64,000 nt of DNA from Bacteroides luhongzhouii. Lineage in GTDB: Bacteria > Bacteroidota > Bacteroidia > Bacteroidales > Bacteroidaceae. The notes beneath the pieces are model-generated. The model worked only from the letters and a program-made list of their open reading frames with translations, ran no database searches and was not told the origin of the DNA. A program made the position numbers and the translations under genes. Location: assembly GCF_009193295.2 (NCBI RefSeq), contig NZ_CP059973.1:62001-126000 (forward strand), in the 5' to 3' direction. This document shows positions 1 through 9,106 of this stretch, piece by piece (within the stretch, counting starts at the first letter, position 1; the number at the start of each line of letters is the position of its first letter).

Positions 1-835
1 ATAAAGGCTCTTCAGGATTCAAAAAAGAACAATGATATTGTTTTGAGAAACCGGCCCATTTACCTAAACTCTGAATATTGGCATCTGGATAAATTCGTTT
101 TAATGCTGCCGGAACATGCCCATTAAATGCAGGTAATACGGGTTTCATATTTAATTCCCGTTCACGGGACAATATTTTTTTCTGCAAATCAACTTGATTC
201 TCTAACCATTCTATTGGTAATGGTCCATTCCAAGAATCAATATTTGCCATCCGATGCCAAGGTAAATACACAGGTCCGGTGAAATAGGAAAGAATCTCCT
301 TATCATGCAAACCGATTTCCTTCCATACTTTATACCACACTGCTTCTTGTCCCGTTATGGCTAAAGGCATATTGATGCCGTTAAGAGCCATCCAATCTAT
401 GAACCGCTCCCAATCAGCCCATTTCCAAAAAGGCATACTATACCCAAAAGTACAATAGTTTAAAAAGAAACGCCGATCTACTTTTGCGGGAATTTCTATC
501 GGCTCTGGAATTTCAGGTAAAGTTTCCGGCATTTCCACCGGTTGACTGGCATACCAGGAAACCGTAGTCAAACAATAGTACTTCAAATAATAATTCAAAC
601 CAACAGCCATCGAATTAGCATTGTTCCCACTTATCTGTATTTTAGAGTTACTTATGGACTCTATCCTAAAAAGATCTTTCTCACTGTCTGTTTTCTTAAA
701 CTGAAACTGATCCACATAAGTTGGAATTAATCGTTTCAACATAGATTTGGCAACTAAAACATCACCATTCGACTTGGCTTGAATGGGCAAAGTCACCATT
801 ATAAACAACAAAAGAGAATAACAAGCATTCTTCAT
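1..835 (-). CDS. alpha-N-acetylglucosaminidase (GH89), N-terminal part, cut by window edge
   Basis: About 278 codons are visible, from an ATG at 835 to the window edge; the C-terminal half, including the catalytic residues, lies outside. The first residues form a signal peptide (MKNACYSLLLFIMVTLPIQA), so the product is exported. GH89 landmarks match the adjacent full-length paralogue: FFLNYCTFGYSMPFWKW, then DWMALNGINMPLA, then YFTGPVYLPWHRMANIDSWNG, then ELNMKPVLPAFNGHVP. GH89 enzymes remove terminal alpha-linked GlcNAc from glycans such as heparan-type chains or mucin O-glycans. It is the last visible gene of the PUL 1 operon, 54 nt after the second GH89 gene. The family is clear; substrate and completeness are not visible. 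Confidence 0.9.
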   Translation of the reverse strand, partial: MKNACYSLLLFIMVTLPIQAKSNGDVLVAKSMLKRLIPTYVDQFQFKKTDSEKDLFRIESISNSKIQISGNNANSMAVGLNYYLKYYCLTTVSWYASQPVEMPETLPEIPEPIEIPAKVDRRFFLNYCTFGYSMPFWKWADWERFIDWMALNGINMPLAITGQEAVWYKVWKEIGLHDKEILSYFTGPVYLPWHRMANIDSWNGPLPIEWLENQVDLQKKILSRERELNMKPVLPAFNGHVPAALKRIYPDANIQSLGKWAGFSKQYHCSFLNPEEPL

Positions 836-889
836 CTTTCAAATATTTAGAGTAAACTATATATACAATTTATCACGCAGCGTGGAATA

Positions 890-3052
890 TCACAAAGCCA
901 CAGCATCTCTCACCAATTTTACAGCCTCATCCAGAGGTTCTTGAAAGGGCTCCGTAGTATTATGCCATGGTGTAGTTATCCACTTTTCCTCCCAATCATC
1001 CTTTTTTTTATCGGAAAAATAAAGTTGCAAACGAGGTATATAATAATCCTTTATTAAACCAGACCATGTACGCGCAGCATAATCTTCCTGTATTCCTCCC
1101 CACGTTGTTATTAAACGTTTTGCATTTGCTTCATAAAAATCTTTTTCCACTACAGACTGACCGCAGTTTCTAGCCTGTTCGACCCACCTGTCCAGTCGAT
1201 GAAGAGGATGAGACAGAAGCAGTTTATCTGCCTGCTGTAACAAAGCAACAACCTTTTCCAATAGTTTATTAGCCTCATTCTTAGCACCCATCTGTTTCTT
1301 TTCCAATGCTTTTACATATAATAAATCGGCTTTTGCACATAAGTAATAAGAAGCAAATTCAATAGCATCATATTTATAAAGATCAGATTCTTTCAAATTA
1401 TCAGAGCAACTTAAAAACAATTCTATGGCATGAAAAAAGTCATCACTCATATCCACTTTGCTCTTTCTCCTACTATCAGGTACAGCAGTTTGCCAAGTAA
1501 AACGGGGATAAGAATAGAATGTACCATATGAGCTTTTTCTTAACAAACTCCATGCCTCACTCATCTTCTTCGGATATCCCCCATAACGGGCTATACAATA
1601 TTCTTTCAACCATAAATCCAAATCTATGGCAGATTTACTCCACCCAACATCTGCAAGCAGTTCATATATGACCTCATTATTCTCAAGACCTTCCGGTGCA
1701 GAACCGAAACCAACTAATTTTTCTCCATATTTAGAGTGCAAGGCCTCAATCGAAGCTGATGCATATAATCCCAAATCTCCAGTCAACAAATTCTTACCTC
1801 CAAAATTCGGAACATAACTAAAGATCCATTTCTTACCATAAAATCCTTCATGCGCTTTCCAAGTTTGTTCCGTCTTCCATACCCACTTCGGGAATTCATT
1901 CCCCAAATCGATTATTATCATCTTATCATCCGGCACATGACTTAACAAAGCTGTTAAGCTTTCCTTGTCCCAAAAAGAATGATGATAGCCGAAGGTCCAC
2001 CCTTGAGTCACCCATACTGCATCAGGATTACCTGCAGAGATAGATTTGTAAATGGTTTCACCATATTGGGAAAGCAACTTATGTTTTCCTTCCGTATCAT
2101 CTTTCGCTACGGGAAGCTCCATCTCATTAAAACTATCCGACAGGTAAAAATCATTTTTCCCGAATTCTTTTTCCCACTCTTCCACAAACATCTTTCCTAT
2201 CTCCACAAAAAAAGGAGAGTCCGGAGGCAATACATAGGCATTGTATTTTTCATCAAAACCTCCCCATTTCAAATGATTAAACTTTATCTCCGGGTGTTTC
2301 TCCACAAAGGCCATAGGTACAAATCCTGCAAAAGCCGGTGCGATGGGATGCATATTCAATTCTCGCATCCGATTTAAAATTAAGTGTTGCAGATGTATCT
2401 GATCTTTTTGCCAGCTGTCAGACAGTCCTCCATCCCAAGAATTCAAATTTCCCATGCGATGCCATGGCAAATGAGCCGGAGCTGTAAAAAAAGACTGTAT
2501 ATCCTTTTTATCTAATCCCAAACGCAACCACACACGTTCGGCTATGGCCTCTGCCGCTACTGTAGCCAAAGGCAGATTTACTCCATGTAAAGCCATCCAA
2601 TCAATCTCCTTTTCCCAACGTTCCCAATTCCAATAAGGAGCAGTATAGCCATAAGTACAAACATTCAAGAAATATCTATAATCATACGGAGTCGTTTGCT
2701 TTGCCGAATTATACTCCGGCCATGTTTCAGGTAAAGAAAGGTGCTCTCCACTCCAGGTTTTCATGGCTCCACAAACATTTTTCAGGTAATATCGAAAAGC
2801 AAAACATAAAGCAACTTGGCTACTTCCACTAATGGTCAAGACTCCTTTAGAAGACTCTATCAAGAAGGTCTCTTTCCCTTCACAAGGTTCTATCATCTTA
2901 AAAATAACATTTTTAAGACCATCCCCAAATTGTCTGTTTATTACTTTTTGTGCAGGAAAGCTTTTATCAGTAGCAACAGCCATAGATACCGATAAACAAT
3001 AAGTATAAACAAGCAACAATAACATACTCTTCTTACCAAACAAGTTTTTCAT
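890..3052 (-). CDS. alpha-N-acetylglucosaminidase (GH89), exported
   Basis: The 720-residue protein has a full NAGLU layout: signal peptide (about residues 1-27), N-terminal alpha/beta domain, central TIM barrel and C-terminal helical domain. The barrel begins near FLNVCTYGY (129-137). DWMALHGVNLPLA (151-163) and LPWHRMGNLNSWDGG (195-209) are typical of GH89. The likely acid/base is Glu310 in SDSFNEMELP and the likely nucleophile Glu453 in GSAPEGLENNEV, by analogy with human NAGLU and the clostridial enzyme. It releases non-reducing-end alpha-GlcNAc, probably in the periplasm. It lies between the broken GH92 gene and a second GH89, so the locus carries a tandem GH89 pair. Its ATG is at 3052; upstream is only a short gap to the GH92 remnant. 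Confidence 0.93.
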   Translation of the reverse strand: MKNLFGKKSMLLLLVYTYCLSVSMAVATDKSFPAQKVINRQFGDGLKNVIFKMIEPCEGKETFLIESSKGVLTISGSSQVALCFAFRYYLKNVCGAMKTWSGEHLSLPETWPEYNSAKQTTPYDYRYFLNVCTYGYTAPYWNWERWEKEIDWMALHGVNLPLATVAAEAIAERVWLRLGLDKKDIQSFFTAPAHLPWHRMGNLNSWDGGLSDSWQKDQIHLQHLILNRMRELNMHPIAPAFAGFVPMAFVEKHPEIKFNHLKWGGFDEKYNAYVLPPDSPFFVEIGKMFVEEWEKEFGKNDFYLSDSFNEMELPVAKDDTEGKHKLLSQYGETIYKSISAGNPDAVWVTQGWTFGYHHSFWDKESLTALLSHVPDDKMIIIDLGNEFPKWVWKTEQTWKAHEGFYGKKWIFSYVPNFGGKNLLTGDLGLYASASIEALHSKYGEKLVGFGSAPEGLENNEVIYELLADVGWSKSAIDLDLWLKEYCIARYGGYPKKMSEAWSLLRKSSYGTFYSYPRFTWQTAVPDSRRKSKVDMSDDFFHAIELFLSCSDNLKESDLYKYDAIEFASYYLCAKADLLYVKALEKKQMGAKNEANKLLEKVVALLQQADKLLLSHPLHRLDRWVEQARNCGQSVVEKDFYEANAKRLITTWGGIQEDYAARTWSGLIKDYYIPRLQLYFSDKKKDDWEEKWITTPWHNTTEPFQEPLDEAVKLVRDAVAL

Positions 3053-3127
3053 AATACAAAATTATTATTAAAGTAACTAATCTATTTAAAAAGTTTACAT
3101 GTCTGCCAAAGCTTCAAACAATAAGAA

Positions 3128-3866
3128 TTACTGCACCTTAAACAACGAATCAAATTCTGTCCATTTTCCCAAAGCCTTGGCCATCTGTGCAACGCAATAA
3201 TCGTCATAAATACCTTCCAAGAGTTTGGACACTGTCTCGCGACCATTATCGATATCCGCACAATGTATAATCATCTACAAACTTCTGTTCAGCCTCAAGC
3301 ACATTATCCTTTATATTGTCCACATTCCAACTTCTACCATATTGTAAATCAATCAATAGATGAGCCGTTTGATTATCTTTATATGTATAACGATGATATG
3401 CGACGTGATCCAAAGCTGTTAATTCAACTCTGACCTGATGAGTGATTAACTCAACAGCATAATAGCCTGGCGCAGCCTGTTCCGCTTCTTTCTTATAAGT
3501 CGAACGAAAATCAGAACGTTTTCCTGTCCTTTTCACTTCACCCGAATAGGGCAACAACAAAATATCAGACAATGACGGGCAACCCACCCCGTTTAAATGA
3601 GTTTGAGTAAATCCCCATATATATGGATCACTATATTGATAACCGGAAATATGCTTCCCTTCATAACCTGTATAATAATCAGAAGTAGTCTCCGGACTAG
3701 GTTGAACAAATCCTAACGGTCTAATAGCACCAGGAAAACAATTGCCACCCCCCTGAGTACCTATAAAAGGATTTACATATTGCGTATAATCCTTTAAGCC
3801 AATAGAGGCATTGGCATATAAGCAGTATAATAAATCGAATATAAATATCCAGCAAAAATGGCGCAT
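3128..3866 (-). pseudogene. GH92 alpha-mannosidase pseudogene with internal deletion
   Basis: The first reading frame (ATG at 3866, stop at 3246) encodes a signal peptide and about 185 residues of a GH92 N-terminal domain: YTQYVNPFIGTQGGGNCFPG, the Pro-rich IRPLGFVQPSPETT, and SGYQYSDPYIWGFTQTHLNG. GH92 enzymes are normally over 700 residues with a C-terminal catalytic domain. Straight after the early stop, the sequence resumes in another frame (3128-3250) as GRETVSKLLEGIYDDYCVAQ followed by MAKALGKWTEFDSLF and a stop. That segment matches the ETVSKTLEYAYDDWCIAQ-type motif of the GH92 catalytic domain. I conclude that roughly the middle third and the C-terminus were lost by an out-of-frame deletion. 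An ATG at 3866 is preferred over the GTG at 3890 because it begins the signal peptide. Confidence 0.88.
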
Positions 3867-3892
3867 CTTAATAGAATTATCAATAATCACAA

Positions 3893-4981
3893 CTAATCAT
3901 CAATGGAAAACTTATACTTTGTATATTGCAAATATTCTTCATCAGTATCTAAAAATACAGATGGAAAACACTTCCAATGTACCGCATCCGGGTATCCTTG
4001 AGTTTCTAAAGCAATTCCAGCATTCGCATAATAAGGAATATTACCTTTTCCCACATCAGAACCATCCATTAAATAACCTGTGTATACCTGCAAAGATGGC
4101 TGATTGGTATAAATAGATAATCTCCGTCCACTATTTTTATCGTACAATTCTGCAGCAAGCGAACGGTCATTTTCATTACATAACGTATAAGCAAGTGAGA
4201 AACCATTCTGTCGCTTAATCCCTAAGTAATCAGTCACTAAAGCATCAGAAATCTGTCGCGGTTTCCTAAAGTCCAATACAGTTCCGGCTACAGAAATCAA
4301 CTCTCCTGTAGGAATCAATTCATCATCACAAGCTATTATTTGAGATGAACACAATCTAAGACTATGGGATAAAACATCTTTATTCTTCCGAACTCCAGAC
4401 AAGTTAAAGAATGCATGATTTGTCACATTTATAGGCGTTACTTTATCAGTTGTAGCTTTACAAACCATTTCTATTGAATTATCGTCCGTTAATGTATAAC
4501 TCACAGAAATACTTACATTCCCGGGATACCCTTCCTCCCCATCTTCAGACAAACAAGCAAAAATGACTGTTTCTTCTCCTTTTTCATTCTGCTTAACCGA
4601 ACTATCCCAAAAACGATTATGAAATCCTAAAATTCCTCCATGCAGATGATTAAATGTAGGTTTACCATATATATCATTGGCAGCCAAATCATAAGACTCC
4701 TCACCTATACTAAAATGAGCATTTTTAATACGCCCACAAACACGTCCGACAATAGCACCATAATATTGTTCAGAAGCACATTCATAGCCCGCCAAATCAC
4801 TGAATCCTAACAAAACATCGTCAAAACAGCCATTCCTGTCGGGAACAAACATATCTAACCAGCGCGCTCCATAGGGCGAGAAGCGGGCAACTAAACCATT
4901 GCTATTCCTAAGTGTAATCACCTGCTCTTTCTTATTATTCGTCTGCCTGTTTATCATAGCTGAAGTAGAAGCTCCAATCAT
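3893..4981 (-). CDS. aldose 1-epimerase (mutarotase)
   Basis: The 362-residue protein carries the GalM signatures in order: an early Gly-Arg turn (SPYGARWLDMFVPDRNG), GRVCGRI (variant of GRxxNRI), a HLHGG motif, VTNHAFFNLSG with the catalytic His region, and ALETQGYPDAVH near the C-terminus with the catalytic Glu. It interconverts alpha and beta anomers of free aldoses, which helps downstream enzymes use sugars released with one configuration. No convincing signal peptide is seen at the chosen ATG, so a cytoplasmic location is likely; a start at the ninth residue (Met9) is possible. The stop of the upstream GH31 gene is only 4 nt away, which implies co-transcription and probably translational coupling. 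It is PUL-associated rather than the housekeeping copy. Confidence 0.92.
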   Translation of the reverse strand: MIGASTSAMINRQTNNKKEQVITLRNSNGLVARFSPYGARWLDMFVPDRNGCFDDVLLGFSDLAGYECASEQYYGAIVGRVCGRIKNAHFSIGEESYDLAANDIYGKPTFNHLHGGILGFHNRFWDSSVKQNEKGEETVIFACLSEDGEEGYPGNVSISVSYTLTDDNSIEMVCKATTDKVTPINVTNHAFFNLSGVRKNKDVLSHSLRLCSSQIIACDDELIPTGELISVAGTVLDFRKPRQISDALVTDYLGIKRQNGFSLAYTLCNENDRSLAAELYDKNSGRRLSIYTNQPSLQVYTGYLMDGSDVGKGNIPYYANAGIALETQGYPDAVHWKCFPSVFLDTDEEYLQYTKYKFSIDD

Positions 4982-4985
4982 TTTT

Positions 4986-7127
4986 TTATTTTATAAATGC
5001 CCATTTATTGATGTTATATCTCCGTCCACTGAAAGAACCTTGACGTTTGTAATAGCCTTTTCCCTTTTTAACTCCCAATGTCAACCAATTGTAACAATTC
5101 TTATTTTCAAAATCATAACTAACTCCGTCATCTTCAAATAATGTACATTGCTTTCCATCAGGATTGCCATAGACATGGCAGGTTATATTAAAAACGGAAG
5201 TTTCAGAAACAAACTGCAACGGATCTGCCAAAGGTAAAATTGTACCGTCTTTAACGAACAAAGGCATTTCATCCAAAGCAATGGCAACTTCGTATTCTCT
5301 ACCTCCCTCGTAACGTTCATTCGTATTAAAATTATACCATGCACCTGCCGGAAAATAGACTTTTCTCTTTCCAGTATCATCCAGTAAAGGGGCAACCAGC
5401 AAATTATCTCCCATCATATATTGATCTGATAGATTCAGTGTTTTAGCATCCATAGGAAAATCCATCAACAAAGGACGAAATGGAGGAATACCTTCCATAT
5501 GATAACGGGCAAATGTATCATATAAATACGGTAACAACCTCATGCGGGTATTTATAAGTTTGCGCGTTATATTTTCCATTTCAACACTGTCGGCCAAAAA
5601 AATTCCAGTATTATTCTTATCTTTATCATATTGCAACCAGGGAGGATTCTGCAGGAACCAACTATCTACCACAGCGTGAGCCGACAACAACACTAGTTGC
5701 AAACGTCTAAAAAATTCAGATTTAGATCCGGACTGACGAACTTCCGGAGACCACAACAAACCACCAAAAGCTGAGTTACTGATCATTTGAATGTAATCTT
5801 TATATCCATAAATATCACTATATAAAGAAGCCGGAACCGAAGAAGCGAACAAACCGGAAGAGCGATAATCTTGAAAGGTTCTCCGATTCTCGCTTTCATA
5901 CATATCATTTAATGTTCTCAAATACAATAGCCCCAATGCCTGATGCATTTGTTCACCATCCATCCCGGAAGGGAAAGTGCTCATTTCAGGAAATCCCCAG
6001 GTTGAATTGCCTACAGAAATATCAGAATTATCACACTCATCCAATTTGAATCCCGAAATACCTTCTCTCATGAGCTGTTTATGATAATCAGAGAAACGCT
6101 TTCTTGTTTCCGGCAATGCAAAATCCGGGACTAAGCCACCCCAAACCAGAAAATCTCCTGAATAATCTTTTAGCGGCTCCCACAATGGTGATGTAGGATG
6201 TACATATGCATGTTCCCAAAGATTCACTTTATAGTTATTCTCATTCAGGGCTTTTAACATTGAACGATGATTTGGAAAACGTTTCTCATTCCAAACATAA
6301 GAACAAGAATAAGCTGCGGTATGCCATCCCGGTTCCAGTCCAATCACGTCACAAGGAATCTTCTTATCTCTGAAATAAGCCTGTACCCTCATCACGCCTT
6401 CTTGAGTAAAATCTGTTTTCGTTCTATATTTGAATCCAAGTCCCCACATCGGAGGCAAACAGCCACCTCCGGAAAGCAGATTGTATTTCTGGACAACTTC
6501 TTTTACATTGGAAGCTTTAAAAACAAAAACTTCAACTCCTTTACAATTGGGAATATCAATATAGACATAATTGCCTGATTTCTTGTTTTCATAAAGTTCT
6601 TCTGTTGAATTCTTTACTTCACCATTTGAAGAAATTATTTTCTTTTGGGTATGTTTTTCAGTATGCGTGCCACAATAAAAGGTTGTATAGCGCAATGTAT
6701 TAATCAGAATGCCATATCCTTTGCTTGAAATATAAAATGGCTGAGGGGCATGCGTGTATCCTAATGTGTTCAGAGGATGGTCATTTACTATCGGTTTTTT
6801 CTTCAGTCCCCTCTGTTGGAATGAACCTATTTGAAGTCCAAAGCCATAAAGCTGTTCGTCATTCAGCAATGGTATACGCACCCGTCCACCACGGCTAGAA
6901 ATTTGCAAGTCTATATCTTCCAATATAAAAGGAAGCGTACCTTCAGGTAGTTTTTCCAAACTTCCCTGTTTGGGTTTCTTCGGACAAAAATCATAAGGGG
7001 TATGTTCGTCCGGAGTTCCTACAGACAAACGGATAATTCCGTTACCCAATGTATCTATTGAAATTTTATTATATCCGTATACAGACGTACAACACCAAAC
7101 GAATAAAACGGAAAGAAATATTTTCAT
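4986..7127 (-). CDS. GH31 family alpha-glycosidase, exported
   Basis: The 713-residue protein has a signal peptide (about 1-18), an N-terminal beta-sandwich, a TIM barrel and C-terminal beta domains as in GH31. The barrel carries YRTKTDFTQEGVMRVQAYFR, DVIGLEPGWHT, and the nucleophile motif GFKLDECDNSD with Asp363. The candidate acid/base is Asp438 in SLYSDIYGYKD. The usual DMNE or KTDFGE nucleophile contexts of alpha-glucosidases and alpha-xylosidases are replaced by KLDECDNSD, so the substrate cannot be read from the motif. It belongs to the PUL 1 operon between the lyase gene and the aldose epimerase gene. Family assignment is firm; the leaving sugar is unknown. Confidence 0.9.
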   Translation of the reverse strand: MKIFLSVLFVWCCTSVYGYNKISIDTLGNGIIRLSVGTPDEHTPYDFCPKKPKQGSLEKLPEGTLPFILEDIDLQISSRGGRVRIPLLNDEQLYGFGLQIGSFQQRGLKKKPIVNDHPLNTLGYTHAPQPFYISSKGYGILINTLRYTTFYCGTHTEKHTQKKIISSNGEVKNSTEELYENKKSGNYVYIDIPNCKGVEVFVFKASNVKEVVQKYNLLSGGGCLPPMWGLGFKYRTKTDFTQEGVMRVQAYFRDKKIPCDVIGLEPGWHTAAYSCSYVWNEKRFPNHRSMLKALNENNYKVNLWEHAYVHPTSPLWEPLKDYSGDFLVWGGLVPDFALPETRKRFSDYHKQLMREGISGFKLDECDNSDISVGNSTWGFPEMSTFPSGMDGEQMHQALGLLYLRTLNDMYESENRRTFQDYRSSGLFASSVPASLYSDIYGYKDYIQMISNSAFGGLLWSPEVRQSGSKSEFFRRLQLVLLSAHAVVDSWFLQNPPWLQYDKDKNNTGIFLADSVEMENITRKLINTRMRLLPYLYDTFARYHMEGIPPFRPLLMDFPMDAKTLNLSDQYMMGDNLLVAPLLDDTGKRKVYFPAGAWYNFNTNERYEGGREYEVAIALDEMPLFVKDGTILPLADPLQFVSETSVFNITCHVYGNPDGKQCTLFEDDGVSYDFENKNCYNWLTLGVKKGKGYYKRQGSFSGRRYNINKWAFIK

Positions 7128-7210
7128 ATTATATTTTTTAATGAATTTATTTTTCTAACAAGACTTCCTTTCATCTTACGCTTCTACCGAAATTTAGATA
7201 TCTAAGGCAA

Positions 7211-9106
7211 TCAATCAACAAAAGTCCAAATGGCTTTAATATCCATTTTTTTACCTTTGGTTCGAATAATCAACGGGTAGACATCTTCACCTTTCTTCAA
7301 TCCTTTAGGTGGAATACCGGGAGCTACTCCAATAAATAATTCATACGGAGAATGAACTACTAAAGAGAGTTTTGTTCCATCACTCATAGAAAAAGAAAAG
7401 GTGCCTTTACCAGGACTCCTACGTACTTTTGATATCCTTTCATATTCAAGTAATGTGTCTTTCCTTTCTGACGGTAGAGAGATGGAATCACGCAATATCA
7501 ATGTATAGTCATAAGTATGTTCCACATCCGACTCACATGTAAAATGATCTACCAACTTTATACCTTCTAAGGAAAGAGTGCGATGCATATTCACTCCTAC
7601 ATATGCACTGTCAGACACAGCCTCTATTACACCTCCGCGAGAAGTCGGCTTAAATAATACTATTTTCCCCTTAGATGCTTTTTGATCTTTCTTATCAATA
7701 GTCACTGTGTTATGAGATATTGTTTTTCGATACCAGGCATAGCAATCCGGCACACCATAAGCTGTAGTTCCCAAGTCCGGCAGGATTTCCCTACGTCCGT
7801 CATGAATGCTGATAGACAATTTATCCGGATGTCCATGCAACCCACCACTGGGACCATTCTTCAGAACAACCGTTTTATTCTTAGAGCGCAATACACCAAC
7901 ACCTAAATCGGGAAATAAATGACTACTTAAAGAAACTCCGGAATCATGACATTTCAGCTCCATTCCATTAATTAACGCATCTGGTGATTTCCGTTCTATT
8001 TTCTCATAACAAGCTGCCAATACATCTATTATCTTTTGATTTCCTGTACGCAAAGCAACTATTTCATATAAGCCAGCCTGTTCTAACAATGTTGTTCCAT
8101 ACCAACCGTCGTTTTGAGAAGGAAACATTAGATCCGAGTAAAGCATATTGACCGGAGACAAAAACATATTAATAACCTTCTCGTCATACAGGTTTATATG
8201 ACGACACCTTACTGCCTCAGCAGAAAGAAGAATAGCCCTTAAAGGGTAAAAATGATAAACAACCGATCCTTCATTCCACCAGCCATCATTATATACATTC
8301 TTTTTCTGCATATCATAATATCCCAGATCCGGTTTGTTTAAAGCAGCATTGATGATAGAATCATTTTTCAAAGCAACCCCTAATGCTATTATTCCTCCAT
8401 TATGCCAAACTTGCCAGTTCCCCTTATCGCGGCTGGATAGCAGCAAGTCTGCACAGGGACGCAGGAAACCTTTTTCTATTTGAAGACGTTCTTGCGGTGT
8501 CATTTCTACAGAAGCAACCAAAAATGCACGGGCCGCATCTATAGCCCATACAGCTTCATCCAAGCTTTGGGAGAACAGTTTGCCGCTAGTGCCCGGAGTA
8601 TATTTTCGCTCCCGGTCATGGATTTTATAGGCAGGATACTTATGAGATAAGTCCAAGAGCATGGAAGTTATATTATCCGCATATCTTTTTTCATCTGTGG
8701 CTAAATACAAATACATATTCGCCTTCAAATAGTCCAAGTTAGCTCCATGAACAAAATTCACCCATGCCCAGTCATACCTGTCAACATCACTCCATTTCTT
8801 CTTACATACTGTGCAATAGTGCGCTTTGGGGCTTTCCCAGTCAAATACAAATTGGGTGTTATGAATCGGACAAAAATAATGATGCCCATGCCCACCTTCC
8901 AAAGCTGGTATAGCTAATGAATGTTTTTCCCTTTCCGCAATGGTTCCAGCAAGTTCACCCAAAATTTTCTTCCCCCACTTTGTCTTAGACGAGGATTTTA
9001 TATTACTGATATCCTCTGCAGAATAAAAATAAAAATTCTCATCTTGTTGGGCAAAAGCTGTTCCAACAAAAAATAACAAGTATATAAATAAAACAGATTT
9101 ATTCAT
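7211..9106 (-). CDS. heparinase II/III-family polysaccharide lyase, exported
   Basis: With the ATG at 9106 the protein has 631 residues and starts with a clean signal peptide (MNKSVLFIYLLFFVGTAFAQ). An ATG six codons upstream (9124) is possible but gives a worse leader. An N-terminal alpha-toroid is followed by a C-terminal beta-sandwich typical of heparinase II/III-like lyases; landmarks are HGHPDKLSISIHDGRREILP, DLGTTAYG and KTISHNTVTIDKKDQ. Near residues 79-101 is a Cys-x2-His and Cys-x2-Cys pair that looks like a structural metal site. Such enzymes cleave uronic-acid glycans by beta-elimination, leaving an unsaturated uronic acid, the substrate of the adjacent GH88. The 8-nt overlap with the GH88 stop suggests coupled translation. 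The exact PL family cannot be fixed by eye. Confidence 0.85.
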   Translation of the reverse strand: MNKSVLFIYLLFFVGTAFAQQDENFYFYSAEDISNIKSSSKTKWGKKILGELAGTIAEREKHSLAIPALEGGHGHHYFCPIHNTQFVFDWESPKAHYCTVCKKKWSDVDRYDWAWVNFVHGANLDYLKANMYLYLATDEKRYADNITSMLLDLSHKYPAYKIHDRERKYTPGTSGKLFSQSLDEAVWAIDAARAFLVASVEMTPQERLQIEKGFLRPCADLLLSSRDKGNWQVWHNGGIIALGVALKNDSIINAALNKPDLGYYDMQKKNVYNDGWWNEGSVVYHFYPLRAILLSAEAVRCRHINLYDEKVINMFLSPVNMLYSDLMFPSQNDGWYGTTLLEQAGLYEIVALRTGNQKIIDVLAACYEKIERKSPDALINGMELKCHDSGVSLSSHLFPDLGVGVLRSKNKTVVLKNGPSGGLHGHPDKLSISIHDGRREILPDLGTTAYGVPDCYAWYRKTISHNTVTIDKKDQKASKGKIVLFKPTSRGGVIEAVSDSAYVGVNMHRTLSLEGIKLVDHFTCESDVEHTYDYTLILRDSISLPSERKDTLLEYERISKVRRSPGKGTFSFSMSDGTKLSLVVHSPYELFIGVAPGIPPKGLKKGEDVYPLIIRTKGKKMDIKAIWTFVD

